NCBI GenBank assembly: GCA_964586145.1
Contig: CAZPHH010000136.1
Location: 1-7,868, forward strand
Source of the DNA: JAFGJQ01 sp964586145
GTDB taxonomy: Bacteria; Planctomycetota; Phycisphaerae; UBA1845
Reading direction: 5' to 3'
DNA length: 7,868 nt
Part shown: positions 1-5,435 of the stretch, in pieces
Layout: each line of letters opens with the position of its first letter
Numbering within the stretch: the stretch's first letter is position 1
The notes under the pieces: model-generated
The model's input: the letters and a program-made list of their open reading frames with translations, nothing else
What the model was told of the DNA's origin: nothing
The model's database searches: none
Position numbers and translations under genes: made by a program

Positions 1-16
1 ACTCTGAAGACCCATA

Positions 17-36
17 GACCGGCTGGAAAGCCGGTC
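17..36. repeat. Perfect 8-bp GC hairpin beside an 18-bp repeat array
   Basis: Arms GACCGGCT (17-24) and AGCCGGTC (29-36) are perfectly complementary around a GGAA loop. The right arm runs straight into the 18-bp direct repeats at 31-78, so the hairpin and the array share sequence. There is no T-run, so a classical intrinsic terminator is unlikely. It looks like part of a dispersed intergenic repeat family. Confidence 0.7.
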
Positions 37-78
37 CCACACCAGAGGCCGGTCCCACACCAGAGGCCGGTCGCACAC
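31..78 (-). repeat. 18-bp direct repeats, left array (inverted relative to the right end)
   Basis: Two identical 18-bp units, CCGGTCCCACACCAGAGG, lie at 31-48 and 49-66. A degenerate partial third (CCGGTCGCACAC) lies at 67-78. The reverse complement of the unit begins GTGGGACCGGC, the same core found in the 18-bp units at 7785-7868. The two ends of the window therefore carry the same repeat family in opposite orientation. It is non-coding and has no spacers, so it is not CRISPR. Confidence 0.85.
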
Positions 79-85
79 CGGCGAA

Positions 86-130
86 CCCGGCCTTCAAAGG
101 CCGGGCTATCCTCGCCCCGGCCTACGGCCG
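86..130. repeat. GC-rich inverted repeats
   Basis: CCCGGCCTT (86-94) and AAGGCCGGG (97-105) form a perfect 9-bp inverted repeat separated by CA. Folded, this would be an 8-bp stem with a four-base loop. A second short palindrome, CGGCC TAC GGCCG, lies at 118-130. Both sit between the left 18-bp array and the 8-bp array upstream of glyA. They could be repeat-family elements or a bidirectional terminator for a gene left of the window, but no T-run supports termination. Confidence 0.6.
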
Positions 131-177
131 AGAGCTCCTTCTTGTTTTTGCGTCTTTGCGTTTCCCCCAAGCATCGC

Positions 178-195
178 CGCCGGCGCACGCCGGCG
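178..195. repeat. Duplicated self-complementary octamer
   Basis: The octamer CGCCGGCG occurs at 178-185 and 188-195, separated by CA. It is its own reverse complement, so the pair is both a direct and an inverted repeat. It lies just upstream of the 8-bp tandem array in the glyA upstream region. Confidence 0.6.
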
Positions 196-205
196 ACCTC
201 CCCTT

Positions 206-253
206 CGTGCCTGCGTGCCTGCGTCCCTGCGTGCCTTCGTGCCTCCGTGCCTT
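206..253. repeat. 8-bp tandem repeat (CGTGCCTN, six units)
   Basis: Six consecutive octamers read CGTGCCTG, CGTGCCTG, CGTCCCTG, CGTGCCTT, CGTGCCTC and CGTGCCTT. A related 8-bp periodicity (TTTGCGTC TTTGCGTT) appears near 145-165. The array ends about 75 bp upstream of the glyA start. Open reading frames crossing it give low-complexity Arg/Gly/Thr/Ala-rich peptides and are not credible genes. Similar degenerate octamer strings occur between genes in many planctomycete-like genomes; that comparison is from memory. Confidence 0.85.
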
Positions 254-328
254 TCAGTTTGCTTTTCCCCCCCTCGCCAGATAGTGTTTGCGAAAACCCG
301 GAGGACGCTCGAAGCGAGGAGCCCGTGC

Positions 329-1591
329 ATGAGTGCAATCACTGATTCGGCCACGTCCGCCATCGCCAAGACCGACCCGGAAGTGTTCCAGGCCCTGGTG
401 GCCGAGGAAACCCGGCAGCAGAACACGATCGAGCTGATCGCGTCGGAAAACCACGTGTCCCGGGCGGTCCGCGAGGCGGCCGGCTCCGTGTTCACGAACA
501 AATACGCCGAGGGCTACCCCGGCAAGCGCTACTACGGCGGCTGCGGCAACATGGACCGCGTGGAAGACCTCGCCCGGGACCGGCTCAAGCGGCTCTTCGG
601 CGCCGAGCACGTGAACGTGCAGGCCCACTCCGGCAGCCAGGCGAACGCGGCCGTTTACCTGGCCGTCCTGCAGCCGGGCGACACCATCCTCTCGTTGGAC
701 CTGGCCCACGGCGGGCACCTGTCGCACGGGCTGAAGGTGAACATGAGCGGCCTGCTGTACAACATCGTGGCGTACGGCGTGGACCGGACCACGGAGCAGT
801 TCGATTACGCCGCCATCCGCGCGCTGGCCCGCGAGCACCGGCCCAAGCTGGTCATTTCCGGGGCGTCGGCGTACCCCCGCATCATTGATTTCGACGCCTT
901 TACCGAGATCGCCCACGACGTGGGGGCGGTCCACATGGCCGACATCGCGCATATCGCGGGCATGGTGGCCGTCGGGCTGCACCCCAGTCCGGTGCCCTCG
1001 GCCGAGTTTGTCACGTCCACCACCCACAAGACGCTGCGCGGCCCGCGGGGCGGCATCGTCATGTGCAAGGGCGACTGGGCGAAGAAGATCGATTCCCGCA
1101 TTTTCCCCGGCACGCAGGGCGGGCCGTTGATGCACATCATCACGGCCAAGGCGGTTGCGTTCGGCGAGGCGCTCAAGCCGGAGTTCAAGGTGTACCAGCA
1201 GCGCATCCTGGACAACGCCCAGGCCCTCGGCGCCGCGTTGACCTCGCTGGGCAACCGGCTGGTCTCCGGCGGCACGGACAACCATCTCATGCTGGTGGAC
1301 CTACGGCCGAACTACCCCGACGTCACCGGCAGAGACGCCGAAGGCTGGCTGGAGCGGGCATCCATCATCACGAACAAGAACATGATTCCGTTCGACGAGC
1401 GTAAGCCGGTGGAAACCAGCGGGTTGCGCATCGGGACGCCGGCGCTGACCACGCGCGGCATGGGCACCGCGGAGATGAAGGCCATTGCCGGCTGGTTTGA
1501 CCGGGTGCTTCGGTCGGGCGGCGACGACCAGACGATCGAAACGGTCCGCGCGGAGGTGCTGGAGCTTTGCCAGCAGTTTCCGCTTCCGTGA
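329..1591 (+). CDS. glyA: Serine hydroxymethyltransferase
   Basis: A 420-residue cytosolic PLP enzyme that interconverts serine plus tetrahydrofolate with glycine plus 5,10-methylene-tetrahydrofolate. It is the main entry of one-carbon units for purine, thymidylate and methionine synthesis. Visible family signatures are IELIASEN (residues 34-41), YAEGYPGKRYYGG (59-71), HSGSQAN (100-106), MADIAH with D205 and H208, and the PLP-lysine motif TTHKTLRGPRGG with the Schiff-base lysine at K234. These sit five residues beyond the E. coli equivalents (D200, H203, K229). The C-terminal SGLRIGTPALTTRG block carries the carboxylate-binding arginine. The ATG at 329 is chosen over an upstream start at 215 because it has GAGGA at 316-320 with 8-nt spacing and gives the usual family length, whereas the longer form would translate the 8-bp repeat. 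The lipoprotein gene follows after 17 nt. No riboswitch was recognised upstream. Confidence 0.97.
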   Translation: MSAITDSATSAIAKTDPEVFQALVAEETRQQNTIELIASENHVSRAVREAAGSVFTNKYAEGYPGKRYYGGCGNMDRVEDLARDRLKRLFGAEHVNVQAHSGSQANAAVYLAVLQPGDTILSLDLAHGGHLSHGLKVNMSGLLYNIVAYGVDRTTEQFDYAAIRALAREHRPKLVISGASAYPRIIDFDAFTEIAHDVGAVHMADIAHIAGMVAVGLHPSPVPSAEFVTSTTHKTLRGPRGGIVMCKGDWAKKIDSRIFPGTQGGPLMHIITAKAVAFGEALKPEFKVYQQRILDNAQALGAALTSLGNRLVSGGTDNHLMLVDLRPNYPDVTGRDAEGWLERASIITNKNMIPFDERKPVETSGLRIGTPALTTRGMGTAEMKAIAGWFDRVLRSGGDDQTIETVRAEVLELCQQFPLP

Positions 1592-1608
1592 AGGCGAGGG
1601 AGCCCGAC

Positions 1609-2256
1609 ATGAAGCGACGTGCCGCGTTTCGGCCGGTCCGCCCGGGCCGCCTCCTGCTGGGCCTGCTTCTGCCGGGCCTGGTGGGTTGCAGCGCCGCCCG
1701 GCTGCACTTCCTGACGCTCGAGTACCGGCAGTTGGAGCCGGAAGGCCCGCTCGTCCACGAGAAGTCCGCTCGCGAGGGGTACTTCTGGATCGACGAGAAC
1801 GACCAGGTGCGGATCGGCCTGCGCGACCGTGTCGCCAACTGGCTGGATTCCGACGCGGACCGCGCGCTGGAGGTGTCCCTGGTTCTGGACGGCGTGCCGG
1901 CCGACCGCGCCCGCAACTACCCCGCCACCCGACGGACCCTGCGCGGCCGGGCCGGCGACAAGAACGAGCACGTCCGCTTCGCGTCGATCCGGGGCATTGC
2001 GGCCGTCTGGCTTGACGGCTCGGACCGCATCCGCGGGCGATTCCGGATCAGCACGCGATACCAGAAATACAGCATCCTGCTGGGCTGGTATGGAACACAG
2101 CAAGTTCTTGTCCTCGGGGAGTTTGTGGCCGTTCGTGACCAAGAGAGGACGGAGACGATCGTCGCACGGACGGAGGCCGACGGGATGCAGCGATCGCTCA
2201 CGGAGCCCCAGCCGGCCCGGCCGGTTCCGATCACCGGCCCTGCGCCCGGGTTCTGA
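1609..2256 (+). CDS. Small predicted lipoprotein, function unknown
   Basis: A 215-residue protein I do not recognise. The N-terminus has a basic start (MKRR, further arginines to R14), a hydrophobic stretch rich in Leu/Gly (15-25) and the lipobox LVGC with the acylated cysteine at C27. This predicts signal peptidase II processing and membrane anchoring. The mature part looks mostly beta-strand with charged turns (for example GYFWIDENDQVRIGL and RFRISTRYQKYSILLGWYG), and the last 25 or so residues are Pro-rich. The ATG at 1609 has a purine-rich GAGGGAG upstream; a TTG start at 1567 inside glyA would put 14 residues before the basic segment and is less likely. It lies 17 nt after glyA on the same strand, so the two are probably co-transcribed, though no functional tie is evident. 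Lipoprotein status is well supported; the role is open. Confidence 0.85.
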   Translation: MKRRAAFRPVRPGRLLLGLLLPGLVGCSAARLHFLTLEYRQLEPEGPLVHEKSAREGYFWIDENDQVRIGLRDRVANWLDSDADRALEVSLVLDGVPADRARNYPATRRTLRGRAGDKNEHVRFASIRGIAAVWLDGSDRIRGRFRISTRYQKYSILLGWYGTQQVLVLGEFVAVRDQERTETIVARTEADGMQRSLTEPQPARPVPITGPAPGF

Positions 2257-2257
2257 G

Positions 2258-2275
2258 ACCCGCCGTACGGGTTTT
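2258..2275 (+). terminator. Weak candidate terminator after the lipoprotein gene
   Basis: ACCCG (2258-2262) pairs with CGGGT (2268-2272) around a five-base loop, with T residues continuing to 2275. It begins 2 nt past the stop codon. The stem is only 5 bp and the T-run short, so this is a tentative call. A GGGCGGG (2288-2294) / CCCGCCC (2319-2325) pairing just downstream could add further structure. Confidence 0.3.
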
Positions 2276-2453
2276 GGCCCGGGGGCGGGGCGGGTGTCTC
2301 TCGCGTGGTGTGGGCCGTCCCGCCCGCGTTTCCGTCAGGGGCACCGTGCCCAACCTTATGCGCCACACCGCACTACGGCTTTGGCGACGCCACGCACAAA
2401 TTCCGACTCCCGCCGGCCTCGACGGGCCATGCGGATCACCCCATAATGGCTTT

Positions 2454-2477
2454 GTCCTTCGCAAGGTCGCGAAGGAC
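2454..2477. repeat. Perfect 9-bp inverted repeat
   Basis: GTCCTTCGC (2454-2462) and GCGAAGGAC (2469-2477) are exact reverse complements around the six-base loop AAGGTC. No U-run follows, so it is not a typical intrinsic terminator. It could be an operator, an RNA-stabilising hairpin or a dispersed repeat. It sits 154 bp upstream of the GH10-like start. Confidence 0.7.
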
Positions 2478-2521
2478 GGCAGCGGGAAGGCGGAGAAAGA
2501 TCGATCGAACAGGAAACAGGC

Positions 2522-2629
2522 GAAGGTCCTTCCGTCATACGATCCATACGGCATTGTGTCGATACACCCGGATACATCCATAACAGTCGCCTGACTCATA
2601 GGTTTCATCCGTAGCTCGTAAGGACCTTC
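2522..2629 (+). promoter_or_regulatory. Leader segment complementary to the ribosome binding site
   Basis: GAAGGTCCTT at 2522-2531 is the exact reverse complement of AAGGACCTTC at 2620-2629. The latter contains the AAGGA ribosome binding site (2620-2624) of the gene starting at 2631. If the transcript begins upstream of 2522, the 10-bp helix could occlude translation initiation. If the promoter is at 2554-2582, the upstream arm would not be transcribed and the match would be irrelevant to RNA. Only the complementarity is observed; the function is speculative. Confidence 0.3.
2554..2576 (+). promoter_or_regulatory. Candidate promoter/operator shared with the secreted-protein gene
   Basis: The segment begins TTGTG and ends GGATACA, lying about 54 bp before the GH10-like start. 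A near copy with the same ends and a 2-nt longer middle lies at 5353-5377, about 58 bp before the secreted-protein start. By hand alignment about 16 of 23 positions agree. GATACA is also directly repeated here at 10-bp spacing (2561 and 2571). A CATAAC at 2579-2584 could be a -10 box. No transcription start is demonstrated. Confidence 0.3.
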
Positions 2630-2630
2630 A

Positions 2631-4178
2631 ATGCTGTGTTTTTCCGTCTACTCCGGGGGGAAACCCGCCGACTCGGTCGATCTGGGCGGTGCCTACCTGG
2701 TGGGCAGCGACAATGTCCCGCTTCGCGCGGAGATCGAGTATCGCAAGGGGCAACTGGTTTGCAGCAAACGGACCGCCGGTCCGGCTGCGCTGGCCCTGCT
2801 CTGGCCCGTGCCGGGCATGGGCCGCATCCTCCTGGAAACCACACGCCTGCCCGAGCGTCAGAAGCCGTACATCCTGCCGGTCGAACTGCTCCGCGGCCGC
2901 CTCATGCGGATGATCAACAAGGTGGAGGAATGGCAGCAGTTTGACCCGGAGGCGGCCATGGACGATCTGGTCGCCATCCGCCAGTGCCGCGCGGTGCTGG
3001 TCGAGGCCCTCAACCAGGATGACCCGGCCGCCGCGTCCGTAATCGCCGAACAGGGGCTGGCCGACGCGGTTCGCGTGGGCGAGGAAATGGTCTTGCGGTT
3101 GGCCCAGGTCTGCTACGGCCGCCGCCGCCGCCAGCCGCAGATCGCCCCGCGTCGTCCTTTCGGTTGCACGCTGGACATCCGCAACGGCAGCGAGGTCTAT
3201 CGGCGGCATCTGGCCAGTGCATTTGACTTTGCGGCCATTCCGTTCTCCTGGCAGAACATCCAGCCGAGCGAGCAGCAGTTCAACTGGAAGCCGGTGGACA
3301 CCTGGGTGGAATGGCTCAGCCGCAACCGCATTCCGACCCGCGGCACCACGCTGGTTTCGCTGGATGAACGCAACGTGCCGCCGTGGGTGTACGTCTGGGA
3401 GCACGATTTCGAGACCCTGCGAGACCTGATCGCCGAGCACGTCCGCCGGGTCGTGCGACGGTACAGCAACCACATTTCCATGTGGGACGTGATCAGCGGC
3501 ATCCACGCGGAGAACTGCCTGTCCTTCAACTTCGAGCAGCTCATGGAGCTGACGCGGATGGCGGTGGCCATCACCAAGCAGCTCTGCCCTCGCTCGGTCG
3601 TGAACATCGACCTGGTCGCGCCCTGGGGCGAGTATTACGCGCGCAACCAGCGGACGATTCCACCCCTGCTTTACGCGGACATGGCCATCCAGAGCGGCAT
3701 CAACTTCGACGGGTTTGGACTGCAGATCTACCTGGGACTGGGCCTGGACGGCATGTACGTCCGCGACTTCTTCCAGATCTCCGCCCTGCTGGACCGTTTC
3801 GCGGCCCTGGGCAAGCCCATCCATATCACGGCCGTGCAGGTGCCGTCCTCGATGGAAACCAACCGAGGCGACGCCTGGGGCGGGCAGAAGAAAGTTGCCG
3901 ACGGCGGGCAATGGCGCGAAGACTGGAGCGAAGAGCTGCAGGCGCGCTGGCTGCGCGGCTTCTACGAGTTGGCGCTCAGCAAGCCGATCATCGAATCCGT
4001 CACTTGGCGATGCCTGTCGGATCAGCCGGGGCACTTTCTGCCCAACGGCGGTCTGCTTCGCGCCGACCTGACGCCCAAGCCTGCGTACGAGAATCTGGTC
4101 GCCATGCGAAAGGAACTGCTGGCCAACGGCCGCAGCGGTCGGACCGTCCCCACCGCCGGCCGACCCACCCAGGGATAA
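2631..4178 (+). CDS. GH10-fold protein lacking both catalytic glutamates (probable pseudoenzyme)
   Basis: A 515-residue protein with a family 10 glycoside hydrolase (xylanase) barrel from about residue 182 to 500. An N-terminal region of about 180 residues comes first: a beta-like first 90, then a helical segment. Hallmarks visible in order are FGCTLDIRNG, a strand ending PFSWQNIQPSEQQFNW (counterpart of the GH10 NEMKW...P..G.F.F block), RGTTLVSLDERNVPPWV (counterpart of RGHTLVWH...P.WV), WDVISG (285-290), IHITAVQVP (398-405) and the C-terminal GLLRADLTPKPAYENL. Active GH10 enzymes have the acid/base Glu in WDVVNE and the nucleophile in ITELD. Here these positions are G290 and A401, and the RGH histidine is Thr. 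Normal xylan hydrolysis is therefore unlikely; a sugar-binding, structural or diverged catalytic role is possible. There is no signal peptide (MLCFSVYSGG), which is unusual for a xylanase and suggests a cytoplasmic location. The start is set by AAGGA 6 nt before the ATG. A similar N-terminal extension is recalled from planctomycete homologues. Confidence 0.85.
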   Translation: MLCFSVYSGGKPADSVDLGGAYLVGSDNVPLRAEIEYRKGQLVCSKRTAGPAALALLWPVPGMGRILLETTRLPERQKPYILPVELLRGRLMRMINKVEEWQQFDPEAAMDDLVAIRQCRAVLVEALNQDDPAAASVIAEQGLADAVRVGEEMVLRLAQVCYGRRRRQPQIAPRRPFGCTLDIRNGSEVYRRHLASAFDFAAIPFSWQNIQPSEQQFNWKPVDTWVEWLSRNRIPTRGTTLVSLDERNVPPWVYVWEHDFETLRDLIAEHVRRVVRRYSNHISMWDVISGIHAENCLSFNFEQLMELTRMAVAITKQLCPRSVVNIDLVAPWGEYYARNQRTIPPLLYADMAIQSGINFDGFGLQIYLGLGLDGMYVRDFFQISALLDRFAALGKPIHITAVQVPSSMETNRGDAWGGQKKVADGGQWREDWSEELQARWLRGFYELALSKPIIESVTWRCLSDQPGHFLPNGGLLRADLTPKPAYENLVAMRKELLANGRSGRTVPTAGRPTQG

Positions 4179-4200
4179 GGCACAAACCGGAGCCGCGAGA

Positions 4201-4620
4201 ATGGCAGACGCCGCGCCTGAGAGTCCACCGCCGCGCCCGCCGGACCTCGCTGGAAGCGGGGCGAGTCAGCGCACGCTGGCGCTGGTGCTGGCTGGAGGGA
4301 TGATCTGGGCTTTGTCCTCCACGGGGCTCCAAACGCCCGCACCGGACGTGGGCCCGGGCGCGCGGGCGGCCGAACTGCGCTGCGGCGTGAATCCGAATAC
4401 GGCGCCGTGGTGGGAGCTCGTTGCCCTGCCGGGCGTCGGCGTCGTGACGGCACACAACATCGTCGACTACCGGAACGGATGTGATGCCGGGATCCCGGCG
4501 GGAGAAGCCGTCTTCCGCTGCCCTGCCGACCTGGACGCGGTCCCCGGCATCGGCCCGACCACCATCGCCCGCATCGCTCCGTACCTCATCCTGACGGACG
4601 GGGACGGGCTCAGGGACTGA
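4201..4620 (+). CDS. Membrane-anchored ComEA-like helix-hairpin-helix protein
   Basis: A 139-residue protein with a Pro-rich N-terminus (1-20), one hydrophobic segment (about 25-42, TLALVLAGGMIWAL) that should anchor it in the membrane, and a tandem helix-hairpin-helix domain at about 61-132. The domain opens with CGVNPNTAPWWELVALPGVG, the counterpart of the ComEA VNINTA..EL..LPGIG motif. The second hairpin is LDAVPGIGPTTIARIAPYL (111-129). HhH pairs of this kind bind DNA backbones non-sequence-specifically, and ComEA is the surface DNA receptor of natural transformation. Three cysteines (61, 94, 107) flank the hairpins, and the inter-hairpin loop is longer than usual. GGAG at 4189-4192 precedes the ATG by 8 nt. 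It follows the GH10-like gene by 22 nt and overlaps the end of pdxH by 11 bp. Competence is an inference: no other com gene is visible, and many planctomycete HhH proteins are uncharacterised. Confidence 0.85.
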   Translation: MADAAPESPPPRPPDLAGSGASQRTLALVLAGGMIWALSSTGLQTPAPDVGPGARAAELRCGVNPNTAPWWELVALPGVGVVTAHNIVDYRNGCDAGIPAGEAVFRCPADLDAVPGIGPTTIARIAPYLILTDGDGLRD

Positions 4621-5239
4621 GGCGGGCCCGGCTCCAGGTCCCGTCAGAGCGGCGCGTGTACAGCAGACGATCGTGCAGGCGATTCGCCCGGCCCTGCCAG
4701 AATTCGATGGCGGCAGGCACCAGGCGCAGGCCTCCCCAGTGCGGTGGGCGGGGGACGGGGCCCTGGCCGAACCGGGCGGAAGTCTCCGCCAGGCGCTGGT
4801 CCAGAGCCTCTCGCGAAGCGATCACCTCGCTCTGGGCCGAGGCCCAGGCACTCAGTTGGCTTTCTCGCGGACGTGTCTGGAAGTACTCGTCCGATTCAGT
4901 GGGGCTGATCGGTTTGGCCCGTCCTTCCACGCGTACCTGCCGCGTGAGCCGGTCCCACCAGATCGTCAGCGCGGCCGCCGGGTTCTGCCGGAGTTCCGCG
5001 CCTTTGCGGCTTTCGTAGTTGGTGAAGAACACGAACCCTCGTTCGTCGACGCCTTTGAGAAGGACCATCCGGTCGGATGGCCGGCCGTTTGTGCCCACCG
5101 TGGCCAGGGCCGCGGCCGTCGGCTCCACCAGGTCTGCCTGCTTTGCGTGTTCGAACCAGGCGCGAAAGAGGGACAACGGGTCGTCACCGGCGTGCGACTC
5201 GTCGAGCAAACCATACGGCTCGCGTGGTTCCTCAGGCAT
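4610..5239 (-). CDS. pdxH: Pyridoxamine 5'-phosphate oxidase
   Basis: A 209-residue FMN-dependent enzyme, normally a cytosolic homodimer, that oxidises pyridoxine or pyridoxamine 5'-phosphate to pyridoxal 5'-phosphate with O2. It is the last step of the DXP-dependent route and of PLP salvage. Family blocks are complete: RMVLLKG (57-63), FVFFTNYESRKGAEL (69-83, FMN phosphate contacts), LTRQVRVEG (98-106), RPRESQLSAWASAQS (123-137), HWGGLRLVP (167-175), IEFWQG (178-183), the substrate-binding RLHDRLLYTR (187-196) and the conserved C-terminal RLSP. The reading frame stays open far upstream to 6127, but family similarity begins only near the ATG at 5239, which has AGGA 5 nt upstream and gives the normal family length. 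It is convergent with the HhH gene (11-bp overlap) and divergent from the secreted-protein gene. Its product PLP is the cofactor of the GlyA encoded nearby. Confidence 0.96.
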   Translation of the reverse strand: MPEEPREPYGLLDESHAGDDPLSLFRAWFEHAKQADLVEPTAAALATVGTNGRPSDRMVLLKGVDERGFVFFTNYESRKGAELRQNPAAALTIWWDRLTRQVRVEGRAKPISPTESDEYFQTRPRESQLSAWASAQSEVIASREALDQRLAETSARFGQGPVPRPPHWGGLRLVPAAIEFWQGRANRLHDRLLYTRRSDGTWSRARLSP

Positions 5240-5294
5240 GCCCGTCCTGCTCCCTGCGCTTCTGTCGAGACAGGACCCGATCCCATGTAACAAT

Positions 5295-5354
5295 AACAGG
5301 CTTGCCCCTTCTGCCAACCCTTCGGTCCTGTGGCATAAGGAATGCCAGCCTGTT
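5295..5354. promoter_or_regulatory. Nested inverted repeats in the divergent intergenic region
   Basis: AACAGGCT (5295-5302) and AGCCTGTT (5347-5354) form an 8-bp inverted repeat. Immediately inside the right arm, TGGCAT (5331-5336) and ATGCCA (5342-5347) form a 6-bp hairpin around AAGGA. They lie between divergently transcribed pdxH and the secreted-protein gene, so they could be operator sites or leader structure. No regulator family was recognised. Confidence 0.35.
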
Positions 5355-5379
5355 GTGCGGGTATCTCCTGGGATACAAT
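5353..5379 (+). promoter_or_regulatory. Candidate promoter of the secreted-protein gene
   Basis: TACAAT at 5374-5379 resembles a -10 box (one mismatch to TATAAT). TTGTGC at 5353-5358 could be a poor -35 box, but the 15-nt spacing is short. GTATC (5361-5365) and GATAC (5372-5376) form an inverted repeat overlapping the -10, a plausible operator position. Part of this sequence recurs at 2554-2576. The start codon is 56 nt downstream. Confidence 0.35.
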
Positions 5380-5435
5380 TCCACCTCCATTTTCGTCGGT
5401 CGGGAGATTTCAGTTCCTTCCGCAGAGGTGCTTCC

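Larger units (their letters stand above)
2257..2630. other. 374-bp gene-free region upstream of the GH10-like gene
   Basis: No credible gene lies here: reading frames that cross it start at TTG or GTG codons without ribosome binding sites and give compositionally odd Arg/Pro-rich peptides. Its first part is very G-rich (runs at 2281-2294) and its last 100 bp are noticeably more AT-rich, as expected for promoter DNA. It contains a perfect hairpin at 2454-2477, spaced ATAC repeats (2537, 2546, 2562 and 2572), a possible promoter/operator element at 2554-2576 and a segment complementary to the downstream Shine-Dalgarno region. Confidence 0.7.

Noticed and set aside
258..285. Promoter for glyA (TTTGCT with GATAGT, 16-nt spacing)
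   Set aside because: Both hexamers match poorly and lie in repeat-derived sequence, so the call is not distinguishable from chance.
215..328. Longer N-terminus for GlyA
   Set aside because: It would translate the octamer repeat and add 38 residues absent from the family. The ATG at 329 has a good ribosome binding site.
106..501. Minus-strand frame encoding a peptide with RHGGTKARRDAGTQARRG
   Set aside because: This is a translation of the 8-bp tandem array and adjoining glyA antisense, with repeat-driven low complexity and no support as a gene.
254..1285. A 343-codon open frame on the minus strand opposite glyA
   Set aside because: It is the antisense shadow of a well-conserved gene in GC-rich DNA. 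The peptide is Val/Arg/His/Gly-rich, has no family motif and lacks a ribosome binding site.
2281..2325. G-quadruplex from the G-runs after the lipoprotein gene
   Set aside because: Only three close runs of at least three G are present. The fourth is about 17 nt away, so a stable quadruplex is doubtful.
2274..2594. A 106-codon frame in the intergenic region, with overlapping alternatives
   Set aside because: It has a TTG start, no ribosome binding site and an Arg/Gly-rich composition. It crosses a perfect hairpin and the candidate promoter, so it is probably non-coding.
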